Shown here: positions 36,905 to 49,800 of the stretch, in pieces | How the letters are laid out: each line of letters begins with the position of its first letter | How positions within the stretch are numbered: the stretch's first letter is position 1 | Source of the DNA: Protula sp. h YS-2021 | Lineage: Eukaryota > Annelida > Polychaeta > Sabellida > Serpulidae | DNA length: 64,000 bases | Assembly (NCBI GenBank): GCA_949752745.1 | Contig: OX457033.1 | Coordinates: 19,631,907-19,695,906, forward strand | Reading direction: 5' to 3' | Position numbers and translations under genes: made by a program | Notes under the pieces: generated by a model | Database searches by the model: none | The model's input: the letters and a program-made list of their open reading frames with translations, nothing else | Told to the model about the DNA's origin: nothing

Positions 36905-36970
36905 CCTCAAATGCCTGTCAAATTCGTGAATTGCCTAAACTTTTCAGGCAATTCACGAATTTGATAGGTT
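36887..36970. repeat. direct plus inverted repeat of TGTCAAATTCGTGAATTGCCT
   Basis: Two direct copies (about 36888-36908 and 36913-36932) are followed after about 11 bases by an inverted copy, AGGCAATTCACGAATTTGA. The second and third form a near-perfect 19-20 base hairpin. A related word, CAATTTGCCAATACGTTTATTGCCTGAATT, follows. Confidence 0.75.
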
Positions 36971-37797
36971 TTTCAATTTGCCAATACGTTTATTGCCTGA
37001 ATTATCAAAATCAATAGAAAAAACGATATCAATAATTATTCACACGTTTATTACGTAATAATTAGACAATTGTAAAAGACATTTTAACTTGTTAGTGAAA
37101 TCTAACAGCTGCAGCATCTACAGAAAAACGATATCAGTAATTACTTAACGCTCATTACAAAATAATTAAACAAATTTAGACTCCCCTCCCTCAATACCAC
37201 CATCACTAAGCGCAATTCCATTTTGATGAATTTATTGAAATATCACGATATTTATAACTAAAATCTCGAAATGCTGTGGTGTGATATCTCCGGAAACGAC
37301 CAGATTATCCTATCACATAAGCTAATTTATTCCCGGAAGTGTGTCAAATATCCAATAAATTTAACTCTCTTGAGTGCACACACCTTGGTAACTGCATTGC
37401 ATCCTGTACACGTATTCGCTGAATTCCAAGATTGCCTGTCACATATATATTTTGTGCGAATGAGAGACAGCAGAAGCACGCGATTCGTTTAATGTAAGTC
37501 GAAATGGTGAGATTTTTATCTATTTAATTCTACCGCTGTCAGCCGACATCTTTTCTTTAAATTAAATTTCATCTTGTTTCCAATGTACGAAATACAAGTG
37601 ACTTCAGTGCAATTCAGTGAACTAAATCAGCTCGAACTCAAAAAATATTACTACAGTGTAGCGCATTTACAATATTTTCTATTTACTAGGGGTGGGGTAT
37701 AATATCCACGTCAGACTAAAAGAGGGCTGGAAGGGGATGAAGAAAAGAGAGCAAATTGCATGAAGGGAGCACATCATCGGTATTTATATGTCATAGC

Positions 37798-38475
37798 CCG
37801 GCGAACACTAAGACGTCAGAATGACGTCGAGTGGGCGTCTTGACACGACGTTTCCGACCTCGGACTGACGTGCCGGTTTTGGTTGTATATGAAATGGAAC
37901 CGACTTCGGATTTTCAACGTCAGAATGACGTCGGGTTTCGACCTAAATCCGACGTCGGAATTAAGTCGGTTTGGGGTTGTATATGAAGTCGGATTCCGAC
38001 CTAAAACTGACGTCGGGTTTACCACCTTGAAACGACCAGTCTTAGACACGTCTTACAAAAACAGTCTCGAGTTATATAATCAATATATAATTAATCATTC
38101 AACTGCTGTTGTGAAAGACATATGAAAGCATTTTCCATGTAAATTTGTACGATCTAAGAAGAAAAATACCGACGCCCAATCAAAATTCTTAAATTTTCAT
38201 GTAAAAATTACGTTTTTTCTTCCTCTTTTTCAAAATGACTTCCATTTCCGGTGGGTGATAATAAATGTTCATCACTTTTTAGTCGTTTTGCAACGTCGGA
38301 TTGACGTCAGAAAACCGACGTTTCCTCGACGTCGGAATAAAGTCGGGTTTGGGGGAAATAGGTCGTGACGTAATTCTGCCCATTTTACAACCTTATTTTA
38401 TTCAGAATATGGTTGCGACCAAAATTTAACCTTTTTTTTTCAACCAAAAAAAAGACATCGGTTGTTTGCTAGGAA
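37798..38475. repeat. ACGTC-type dispersed repeat, copy 2 (two blocks)
   Basis: Blocks 37798-38050 and 38285-38475 are dense in GACGTC, GTCGGATT and AAGTCGG words with a loose 20-25 base period. The block ends resemble the CCCGGCGAACACTAAGACGTC and GGTTGTTTGCTAGGAAC borders of other copies. The sequence between the blocks is unrelated. Minus-strand frames across it are repeat artefacts. Confidence 0.6.
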
Positions 38476-38682
38476 CTATTAAGTTAGGTACACATGCATC
38501 AAAAGATTTAATCTTATTTGAGGCCTAAATTGCGTTTTACCATACCGCAAAGGCCCACCCCTTGACTGTAAAAGACGCCAAAGTACAATTAACAAGCGTT
38601 TATTGTTTTATCTTATCTTACCCATTTTTATTGATTGATTGACAGCTTTCAATCCATCAAGGCATAAGTTTGACTTTGAAGT

Positions 38683-38683
<1 letters not shown>

Positions 38684-38720
<37 letters not shown>
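38684..38720. repeat. poly-T tract followed by (GT)n
   Basis: About 36 T followed by GGTGTGTGTGTGTGTG. Similar long T-runs occur at about 38980-39009 and 40852-40889. They may be poly(A) tails of minus-strand retroposed sequence or simple repeats. Base counts in such runs are prone to error. Confidence 0.6.
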
Positions 38721-38721
<1 letters not shown>

Positions 38722-38977
38722 GTGTGTGTGTGTGTGTTTTGGAGTTCGCTTTGTCTCAAACTTAGGTAAGAAGTACCTTTAAGTTTTTTTATGCAGTTGA
38801 AAGCGTACTTGCACCCAGTAACTCAAACCATTTTATCAAACGGATATCAAGTTTAGCTTTCAGGTTCTTTCCTCGAGTCCGCTTTGTTACGACGTTTGGC
38901 CATAAGTATATTCAAGAGTAATATCAAAATCATCGCCATTGGCCAGGCCAGAAATCACAAGAACCCCGTTTGTCATC

Positions 38978-39009
<32 letters not shown>

Positions 39010-40215
39010 GCCCTAGCGGAATAAGGTAGAGGAATCATTGTGATACCTTTATCTGTCGTGCGGGTCTGTTTAATTTTTTTTTGTTAAAATTCTACTTCTT
39101 CATGTCCCATCCGATTGCTTTCAAATTTGGGAGGAATGTTAGCCAGGGTTCTAAGTTTAATTAAAAAAACCAAAAAAGTGGTTTTCATCTCTATCTTCTT
39201 TAGAGTAGATAAAAGGAAACCACAAAAGATGTATTTTTTGAACCCACATTTTCTTTACGAAAATATGTATTTTTTATAAACATTGAAGCGTCTTAGTTTT
39301 CATCTGTCAATTGATTAGTTTTTCAGTTTAGGACTTTGCGTTCTAGGACTTTCTTTACTGTGTGTGTCTGACAGGGGGGGGGGGGGGGGGTAGGTGGGGT
39401 TGGCTCTCGGTTTATAAGACACAATTTTTCACTTTTTGCTTTGTAAATGACGGATTTTCGCGCATTAGAAAAAAGGTACGACAATTCTTGGATAACTTGC
39501 TTTATCTAGTTATTTTATGAAACCCGGAGAATGAGAAACAGGGTCGGGCCAGCGAAAAAAACTTATTTCTCACCCCAGACCGGGTTAATATAATCACAAA
39601 TAAAAAACAAGTGACTCTGAAGAAAATGAGTCCAAAAAATAGTGGGAAATGCAAAGAAATCGAGTGTACAAAATTTAAAAGTGAAACAAAAGTTCTAAAA
39701 TGGCCTCTTGGATGGAAAGTTGTTCTCAAAATTTTGTGCCCGCGTTTTCGGCGCTCATCTTTTCATATGGGAAACACTTCAAAGGGTTTGAATAGTAGCT
39801 TACATATTAATAATGTAAATGTTATGTCATATTAACGCTACATAAAAATCTTATTTCGTGGGAGAGAAAAGAAAATGAAAGAAGAATTTTGTTCAATGCC
39901 TGGTCATTCAACTTTGCAAAAATATTTTTTATAATGTTTGGCCTTGGCCGGATTTTTTTTTGGAACAAATATAAAACAGCTCCCCCGACCACCGATATAA
40001 ATTGGAAAAAAAAATAGGACGAGAAACAAGAATATCTTACTTACTGGACTTAACATTATTTCGTTACCTCAGTCAGTGGCGGTCTTATGACTGTATTATT
40101 AATAATATATTATTTTAATTTTTGCTTCTATATATTTAGATCGAGACAAACCGAATATAACAGTCAACATCCTGAACTGTGTGAACAATGTGAATAATCA
40201 TAAACAACTGGGAAT
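38721..40215. other. no gene recognised, upstream flank of the lectin-vWA gene
   Basis: 39100-39170 carries CATCCGATTGCTTTCAAATTTGGG-type dispersed sequence. A G-run lies at 39375-39391. The promoter of the downstream gene should lie here, but no motif is convincing. Confidence 0.45.
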
Positions 40216-40276
40216 ATGTCGCCACTCGGGAGCTTAGCGATAGTGCTTTTTGTTACAAATATATTCACTGCAGAAG
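40216..40276 (+). other. signal-peptide exon of the lectin-vWA gene
   Basis: Encodes MSPLGSLAIVLFVTNIFTAE plus one base of the next codon (phase 1), with donor G|GTAAGA. Hydrophobic core SLAIVLFVTNIF; likely cleavage near TAEA. The phase-1 border matches all later domain borders, the usual arrangement for shuffled extracellular modules. Confidence 0.85.
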
Positions 40277-40851
40277 GTAAGACTTGAAACTGAAAATACA
40301 ATTTTTCTAACAAAAGCATTTTTTGTGACAACCGGCCGACGTAGGTTTTCGTTGTTTGGGAATGACGTTGCTTTACGAGAAAAAAATGTATCCCGAGCTA
40401 GGGAGGCCAGAACGACACACCCAATCAACCAAATGTGTGCTGGGTAGCATTCAAAAGGGATAGGTATAAAATCAGTAAAGCACTGTTTACTTTTTTTTAT
40501 TTGTTTGCAGCGAATTTGAAAAGATGGTGTGAACCGCAGTGGGAAAAGTTAGAATGCCCCGATGATAGGGTAATACAGATCAACCGAGCCACCTATGGTT
40601 ATGAGGATGGGATAAACAGATGCATTGGTCCGAGGTTAGTAGTTTGGCTGAATATCACATTGGTAAGGCTGATTATGGCATGTCTATAACAGAACCCATC
40701 AGGCAATGTCCTTATATGATCGCGACGTCGCATCGACGTTGTTACGACGTCGGTTATCGACCAACCGCCTGCTGGGGAAGGAAAAATATCAAGGCTTGTT
40801 ACTGTGCCAGTAAGTTTACATCCGGTTTTATTGCTTTGAGCCTTTATTAAC

Positions 40852-40891
<40 letters not shown>

Positions 40892-43800
40892 ACGTGAATT
40901 TTTCACATTGGAAGTCACGGAAATGACATACCATTTCGTTCCGTTTCGTTCCGCAAAATAGAAATAGCCGAATATAATCCTCTCGATAAGAGAAGAAGGT
41001 TCATCAGAATTAAAGCTTTTTCTGGCAAAGTGACAGTCCCTTCAACAGAACTAGGATAAATAGAATAAATAACTATCTGACCGGCATCTCGACTATGTGT
41101 GTGTAACTATTCCTGCGTTGCAAATAAACGTAAGATATGCCCCACAAAACAACGGAACACACTGAAGGAAACTAAACTGATTCAGTAAACGTTGTAACGT
41201 TAACCAACGTTTTACAGACTCCGACATCAGATCAGCTTCGGTGTTTGTTGCTCATGGAAGACGAAACGACGTTTACTTTCCAACGTTGGATAGACGTCGA
41301 TTATCTGACGTCTAATCCACGTTGCTGATAGGTTGAAAATGGAAGTCGAAACAACGTGTATCACCCGACGTTGTATAGACTTCGGGACAGTATTAATCTA
41401 GAATTGCCGTCAAGATAACTGCAGTCAAAATGTTGTCACCCCTGCGTCACAGCTACCCCACTTGGGTTATCCCGTCACGCCGGATACGTGTGAAGGCTAC
41501 TAGTCACAACCAAAATACAACCAGAGTTAATGTTGTGGTTTGGCCGATCGACCTAGGAATATTCATTGGGAATTCTACTTAGAGTATATTACAGAAATCT
41601 TATAATCAAAAGAGAAACACCTCGAGATTAGTATGTGATTTTTGTTATATTTCGTTGTAGAAATAAGACTATGACTACGTGCTTGAGTGACGTCACAAAT
41701 GACTTAGAGGCTGAGTGTAATAACCATATTGCTTGTTGCGTTCAAGCTTCATTCACCGATCCATGCCCGTTCATGAAAGGCTTCAATATGCTAAGGGTCG
41801 ACTGGTCATGCATCAATGAATTAGGTATTTTGGCTTGATATTTTGGTTGACGCAGAGAAATGCATTACTATAATTGTTCTCCCGCGAAACGTTTTCGTTT
41901 CCAAGAATAAAGTAATAATTATGAATTGCTGATTTGACTTTGTATTTGCTAAATGTTATTTTCGTAATTTGTCTCGATTTTTCTTTGCTATTTAATAATT
42001 AGGAGATTATTAGAAGAATTGTTTCATTTAAGGGTTTTTATGCTGTAAAGGTAACATGATATAGGTTATATCGTGTGACTTTGAGTGACTTTGAATACCA
42101 CATTTTTCACTACTTTCCCCCCGGCCCTCAGCACTACTGACGGCTATTAAGTATTTCAACCAACCGACACAATTGGTAAACAGCTTCTCCAACAGATATT
42201 TGATGTGTCGATTGCCGTATCGCTTACTCGTACTTGTGGCGACGTCATTTTTGTGGGAAATCCGGAGAAACATTCGTTGTGGAGGACAATTCTTTTCCTT
42301 TATCTACGTCGTTTGAATAATGTTTGAAAAGACGCTATCAAGTGACGTCGTTTTTAACCACGTTTTTTTTTCCATGACTTTAGCTACGTTGTTTCAGTGA
42401 TCCCACAAGAATGTCACTTCGTATTTTCCAACTTATTTTCGTATGATTAGTACTACTGTTAGATATATTGTCTTTTTACGCAAGTAATAAATTCCGATCA
42501 AGCCAAGTCACAACGCCAAATGGAACGGCAAGTTCGACCAATCAGATGTCTGTTGGGATAACTTCTGACCTATGTTATGTTATGCAGGATGTCACACCAG
42601 TTTCTTCAGTAACTGTTTAACTATTATTTCCTTAGATCAATTAGATAAATAATTGTGTAGTTACATTTTACTTGGCACTGTTCAAAAATTATCAATTTTT
42701 TTTTGTGTGCATTTTTGCTTTTTTGTTGTTTAATGTTGTTTCGAAAAGGTGATTATGAAACACAAGTATGGTGTGAGCCTGACTCGGAGGTGGTGTCTTG
42801 TGGCAATAATCATAAAATCGTCATCGCCAGTGCAATCTACGGCCACGAAAAGGGCAGAGAACAATGCGCTGGGCCTGAGTAAGTGTACAACAATAAATGC
42901 AACGCCATGTTACATGACTTGGGCTAATGCTGATTGGTTCATCCCCCCCCCCCCCCCCCCCACCAGAGCAATAGTTTACGAGTGTTCAAAAAGTGGATCA
43001 GTTCAGTCGTGTAACAAAACATTTGAAGTTATTATTGACAGTTTCGAAAGTGACCCAAATGTCAACATTTTCTCACTTTGCAATAAATTTTCATGTTGAC
43101 TAAAAACTGAACTTAACTTATATACGAAAAAGTAATGCTTCAAATAAAAATACATTTTGCTTCATAACTTCCTCCTTCAGTATTTCTTAGTATTTCTTTA
43201 GTTTATATTTCATTCGAGTGTTATCGTATATCCATGCTATAAAAAGAAAACTTAACTGATCGTATCAAATCTTTGGGGGAAACGTACAAGCAAAAAAAAA
43301 CTAACATAATCTCTACAATCTAATATATATAAGAAAACTAAAAGTATTGATTTTTAATTCGCAAAAGCTAACTTTCGCTTATCTCCACATTTAGACGGGA
43401 TTTCCTTTATTTTCTGTAATCGACGCATAAATTGTGAATTGAACTTTTCAACATTTGCAGGCGTACAATGCAAACAACATTGCCAAAAATTGCCTTATTA
43501 GGCAATGCCGGAAACACTCGTGTGTTTAAGGCTGAGTGACAACAAATTACCCACATTCTTTTTTATGCGCGGGATTGTAAAGCCGTATTTTTTTTAATCT
43601 TTGACGATTTCTTCACCAAGTTTCCAGGATAAAGGGGTGCTTATTATTTGGATTTTGGACATATTTATACTTACTTGTAACGAGTTTGATGCTGCGACGG
43701 AAGTTTAACATGCTTTGAATGTCGAGCTAAATGACACCAAGAATCGTATTGTTGAACACGGGTACGCAGACTCAGTCTTTGTCACCATACCATGTTTCTC

Positions 43801-46800
43801 TTAATTTCTCCGCGAGTCAGCAGATTCGTCATTACCAGGAGATACTAGGAGCCGTGTCATTCTAACTGTCTGTTAGGCGTTACTGTCTGGTTGGGTGTTG
43901 GAAAGACACGGAGACCAGCGATAGCGCTGGTAAGTTCCCTAGCCTCCTTGGCTCCGCATCCAGGCGCAATTGGCTTCCCAGGGCTGCTATGACAGAATAA
44001 GCAGAGCATCGATTTGGCTTATACGCTTCTAGCTAGATTCACGGGGCTAGTGCCACTTGTCGGAGCATCAAGTGGTGCTACCCATGCTTTGTAGAGGCAT
44101 CGATTTGAAAGGCAAGAGCCAATTGGATCTACCCACTTCGGTATCGAAGTTAGCAAGAGTGGGTGTTCCCTGGTGGCTCCACAAACGTGGCTCTACCCAC
44201 GTGGCGTTACCCACAAGGGTTATCCCTCTTGCCTATATTCCTCCCCAGGTTGTACCTCCCTCCCCCTCCATCCAGTTATGGATAGGAAACACGGTAGAAT
44301 AGGGGCAAACAAGAAGGGGTTAGCTGCATCATTATTCACCGCAAATTTCAGGCATGACAGAGACAGAAGGCTCAATGCACAAGGCAGTGTTTGGCCATCC
44401 TTCTTTTGCTGGCAGCCCCCACTCCCTCGACAAGTGTAGGTCTACAGAAGGACTGGTACTGTGTGAGGAGCAAAACAAATGCATTGAAATAGAAGGCGAT
44501 AGAGATAAACCGTTTACAGAACCAGAGGTTCAAGGACTCTTCAGGAAACAGAAGGCTAATTTTGAGTCTAACGATACGCCTCTAACAAAATCTTCGCCGG
44601 CTCTAGCATCAGAAGATACTCAGCCAACCGAACCCCACTGGGCAAAAGCCGCAAAAGGTCGAGCTGCGTGTCTTCAGAGACATTAGCCGAGTTAGACATG
44701 GAGGACAGGGAGGCGTTGAGAGAAGTCTGATTCTCGTCGCAACCCTTCTGTCGACCCCCATTCACAAGAAGTACTGTACCCGGGGGCGACACAGTAACAG
44801 TAAGAAGTGTTAGCCGGAGCAGCTCGCCTGTTGTAGATGCCAAGGAGGGAGAATTAGGTATCCACCTGTCACAAAGTGTGGAGACACAACTGTCTATCCC
44901 AGTGATTCCCTGTACAAATTTGAACCAATGGGTGATTCCAGAGCCAGTATGGGTGAGAAAAAAGGCTTCGTCTTAGCAGCAGCGACGGCAGAGACGACGC
45001 GAATTTTTCAGAAAGATATACCGTTCAGAGACGTAGTTAAAGAAATTACACGGCTGGCGTGGGTAAAAGCGGGCAATATCAGCGCAGACAAAGAGGAACC
45101 ACCGATTCGGCTGACATCTCAAAGCGAAGAGCCAGAGCAGTATTCATTACTGGCTCTGACCACTAGTATTTGAGTCACCAGGCAGAGACAATTTTAGCAA
45201 ATTGACTTGGGTGAGAGCAAGATCATGGTGCGACTCCACCCATCCAAGCAACTGGGAATCACATCTGCGGACAATTTATTCCAATTGAGCCGCTAGCGCA
45301 GTCCGTCAAAAGAACAGTGTGGGTGCCCAGAGTAAAATCAGACTCAGATATCTCCCTTGTGGAAAAAGGACCCTAAAACCTGCCCGCAACACGCTGAACA
45401 TTACTTCAATGCAGAATCATACGCTAAAGGCATTGAAGGAGGCACTGTCCAAAGGGGGATATCTGACCTCGTGGTGTTAAAGCTACTGGAGTGCGTTTCC
45501 GTTGCCACTCGGGATACGGCAAAGGTAGCGCCAAATCAACTAATCTCGATGGTACGGTACGCGTTCTTGCTGCAAGTAAGGCGTACAGCATCTTGAGTCA
45601 ATCGGAACTATTCTCTCCTTAAACATGGACAGGATCAGCCTAGAAAACAAGAGCTCTATTCCAGGGCATAGCGCTGATGTCTGTCCCTGGACGCCCCTAT
45701 ACGAAAGCCGCTTCTACTGGTGGTCGCTTAAAAAAGGGTAGAGGTCTGCATCTCAGTCACGCCACCAATCCCCTTCAGCGAGACAGAGCCACAGAGGGAC
45801 AGTGCCACCAGTCACCATGTCTCGCAGCAATACAGGTAGCAACGAACCACAGCACCGCGTAGATATAAGGACTCATCTCCAGGCGATGCCGTTATTTCAT
45901 TGCAAGAAATAAGGGAGCTACTGAACTGCAAAGACTCTTGGCCCTATAAGAGGAAAGCTAGGCTATTTTTATAATGTCTGGGTAGAAGTGGGACCCCGCG
46001 TTGAGTAGTCAATTGGTTCAAATAGGTCCATTTCCTTCCATTTAAGACAGACAACAAGGGCAGATGCCTTACGGTGCCTCTATGTTTCAAAGCTCCAAAG
46101 CCCTTAGCCACCTCCTACAGAGAGGGTTCCGAGCAAGATATGAAGTACTAAACAAAAGGGCTATACAGGAAATGTCTCCAAACAGCGCTTTTTAGTCGAG
46201 TATTTCTGGTTCGCAAGAGATCCGAGGGCTGGAGATAACTAAACCAATTTCTGCTTAGATCACCTTTCAGATGGATACTGCCCAAGTATTCAAAGAAATG
46301 CTACAGGAGAGCAGTTGGAAGACGTCAGTGGATTTATCAGATGCATACCTCTATATTCCCATAGACCTGAAAAGCCACAAATAGCTGTGCTTTTAAATAA
46401 GGAAATGCTCGTATTTCAATGCCTGGACGGCTGGTCACTAGCTCACAACGAAGAGGCCCATTCCAGATTCTGAATACTCCACTTAGTAAGACAAGCGCTT
46501 CGGGCAGGTCTCATGGCCACATTGGCAAAAACAGAACTTGTACCCAAGCAACAAATGACTTTTCTGGGAGAGAAGTGGGACTATGAGTTAGCCAGAGCTT
46601 ATCCCACAAAAGAGAGATGGGAGAGAATTAGCTATTCGGGACATCACTCCCCATCAACTCATGCAGCTTACCCGATGGAGTCTCTACTATATTTACTAGT
46701 AGCCACAAAAAAGACAGTCCAACTGGGCAAACTGCACTACAGGCAATTTCAAAGGGCAGCAAAATCGGCCATAGCTCGGGAAAGGCTCTATCACAGGCCA

Positions 46801-49800
46801 GTGGTTATCCCTTCGAAAGCAATCGAAGACCTGCAACGGTGGATATCCCCAGAATGTCTATCCCAGGGTTGCCAATTCAGGCCTCCCACTCTTGTGCTGT
46901 CAATTCAGACAGATGCCTCGTCCAAAGAATGGGGTTTCTACTTCAAGAGAAACCTGTGGAAGGACACCTATCTCCCACAAACCCCAGCTTAAAATTCAAA
47001 CATATAAATTGCCTGGAACTAAAAGTTGTGTGGTTGGCAATCACCCACCTGCTCACCAATCGGAATAAGGGGTAAGTAAATGTAATGTGGGGAAACTCTG
47101 CAGAAGTGGCTCAACGCCACAAATGAGGAGGCACGCATTAAGCCAAGCTAACTCGATTGACAGGGGAAATCATTTGCATAGCGAGAAATCATGGGATCTA
47201 GCTCTCAGTGGACCACATAGCTGGCAGACTAAAGGTGATGGCAGGTCTGGCTTTCGGAGCTGGCAGAGTAATACAGAGTGATGCTTGAACCTAGACTCCG
47301 TTCAGTGGAGAGTGGCTCGGTTCCCGCGGGGCCTTTCTTACCTTAATCTGTTTGCCAATTCCATAACCTACCAACTACCCAGCTATGTCTCCCCCTGCCC
47401 AGACCAAAAGCCTGGGGTAGATTCTATTAAATCTCAGTGGCCTGAGCAAGAGCTGTATGCCTTCCCGCCATAGATCATCCTGGTGTTCCTCAGAGCCCTA
47501 AGAAGCAGGTTCATCCTGATAGCCTTCAAATCCATTGCCATCCGGAGCTTCTATATTAACCTCCCTGAAATCACTTTCAACACACCCCTCATCTCCTAGA
47601 CCTACGAATGTGATACCTATCCCAACCTTCTTAAAAAATCAAGGGTTCTCAGATGGGGTTAAAAAAATTACTCAGGTACATAAGACATCTATATCTACGA
47701 TCTATCGATCACAATGGAATACATACGTTTTCGGGCTGGTGCATAAAGCTAAACCTTGAACCATTCAAGGCTTCGCCAGGAGTCGCAGCCGATTTTTTAA
47801 TTTCTTACATGAATAGTTAAGCATGAGACCATCTTCTATAGAAGGTTACTGGTCAGCGATCTCAGCAATGCTCAAACCAGTTTCAGGGAGAATTCATCCA
47901 TCCATCTCTAAACGAAACATGTGTCACCCTCGTTCAGGTCAAACATGGCACAATGGGATCTGGAGGTGTGTCTACGGGTTTTGATCAATAGGGAAACCTT
48001 TGATGAAACTACCATATTTCCCAGATAGGCTTCTCTAGAATTCACCTTTCTTCTGGAGCTAGTGTCAAGGAAAAGAAGAGGGGAACACCGTGCGTTGGAA
48101 CAGGAGGTCTTTAAAGTAAATGGCTCGTGGAAAATTGTGGTTCATGAGCCCAGACCATCCCTCGTGAGTAAGACCCACATAGCCACTAAAGAGGCAGCGA
48201 CATTTGATAGGCTTACATGATGTTGGTCATCCCCGAATACTTTTGTCAAGTTCTATCTAAACGAATTCACCCAAAATGAATTAAAGCGACTTTATTCAAT
48301 TAGTCCTTTTAACAGTCATTTCTAACCCTGACCCTCTGTCTCTTACAGCAGGAACCACAGACAGACCCAGAAAGGAGCCACATCAAACCACATCAGCAAA
48401 CGGAGACGAGGCTTCAGACAATCCCCATAGTTCAGGACCAGAGGGGCAAAGCAACCCAAAGCAGTTAACGTTCAAAGACATTAGAAGTGTTACTTGCCTA
48501 AGTGGATTCGTACGTTCAACCCGTCTGTTGGCTTGGAAAAGTGTGTAGAAGCATTTTCCTCACTTCTCATCTATTGTCATAGAGTAATGGCTCAATAAAA
48601 TTCTCACTGCGGTGCATGTTAATTTGGGTGAGAAAGAATATGTGATTTATATGTGTTTAAATTAATAATTAATTTACTTCATCAATTACTACATTTTGAG
48701 TTGATCACTAGCACTAATTAGTGCAAAGACTATTTATTTCTAGAGATCGCGTGATTTAACTTCACTGAAGGATATTATTTTATGCTAAGATTACCGTACG
48801 CCAGTGAGTTCATACATATGTTACCCGACATCAGTAGGGCGTACATCCATGGGAAGTTAGAGGGGATGGTAGTAAGATATATGAGTGCTTCTGGTCATAG
48901 CCGTATCCTTACTCTAATGTCTTTGTCGGGTCACTTCAACAGTGATTGTGTGCATACCAAGAACCAAGTAAGCAAATGGCTCTTCCCACATGGCTATACC
49001 CATTAGCCACTTAGAACCCTACGGATAGAGCCACTTCAAGTAGGTGGCTCCACCCAAGCGGTCGGAACCATATGGTCAATTTATTACGATACTGGTGCCA
49101 GCCTTGAGTATGGAGCTACCTATTTGGGTTTTTAACTATCTTTCAATATAATTCATTTTACATTGCAGTATATATAATATTGTGCATCGAGACTGTTAAC
49201 TCGTTTAAGATTCATTAAAAAACATCAAAGGTACTTTGATGTCTTTTATTTCGCTCAATACATCTATCTTAAAAGTGTAGTTTTGAAAGAACTTTTCTAC
49301 ACGAAGCGGGTTTACCCGAGTGACGATTTCTAACTCCCTCTAAAGGTGGAGATAAGCGAACGTTAACTTTTGCAAAGTAAAACAAGCGTTTTATTTCCTT
49401 AAACGCTTTTTACGAGTAAAAGCGTGGTTCGCGTTCTTCACATTTAGACTTTCGGTGACCTGCCCTAATCCGTCCTCACTTCAAACCAGCTTATGCGGAG
49501 GGGCACTGAGATAAAAAGAATATGTGTAATTTGTTGTCACTCAGTCTTAAACACTTGAGTGTTTCCGGTATTGACTAATGAAGCAATTTTTGGCAGTCTT
49601 TGTTTACATTGTACGCTTAAACGTGTGGAAAAGTTCATTTCACAATTTATGCGTCGGTTACCGCAAATGAAGGAAATCCCGTCCAAAGGTCTAAAGGTGG
49701 AGAACGCGACCTACGTTTTTGCTTGTGAAAAAACCTCTTACGAAATATAACGATAGTACAGTTATCTTGGTTTCCCCAAAACAAATGTTCTCTATCTGTT

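Larger units (their letters stand above)
40511..41824 (+). other. SUEL/rhamnose-binding lectin domain 1 (two exons)
   Basis: Exon 40511-40634 carries CEPQWEKLECPDD, VIQINRATYGYEDG and NRCIGPR. Exon 41661-41824 carries TTCLSDVTNDLEAEC, ASFTDPCPF and LRVDWSC. The classical YGR sugar-contact motif reads YGY here; the DPC motif is kept. One extra CC pair (ACCVQA) replaces the usual SC.V.A. Confidence 0.85.
43360..49735 (+). mobile_element. decayed DIRS-type (tyrosine recombinase) retroelement in intron 4
   Basis: Inverted terminal repeats lie at about 43360-43560 and 49513-49735, sharing GACGGGATTTCC, CGACGCATAAATTGTGAA, CCGGAAACACT and GAGTGACAACAAATTAC. Between them in order: possible gag-like frames (44300-45900), reverse transcriptase (VDLSDAYLYIPI near 46332, with later stops), RNase H (46513-46992), and a tyrosine recombinase (about 47620-48220, including FLLELVSRKRRGEHRALE). 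About 49330-49455 is an internal complementary region: its first part is the inverse of the extreme left end, its last part the inverse of the extreme right end. That structure is specific to DIRS1-like elements. Many stops and frameshifts show it is inactive. Confidence 0.85.

Noticed and set aside
40690..40810. Cysteine-containing open frame just after lectin exon 2, resembling an extra lectin exon
   Set aside because: It is an ACGTC-type repeat fragment. The true second half of the domain is at 41661-41824, with matching phase and TCLS...DPC motifs.
44057..45862. Several 60-110 codon frames as independent host genes
   Set aside because: They lie inside the DIRS element, upstream of its pol, and are better explained as decayed gag-like sequence.
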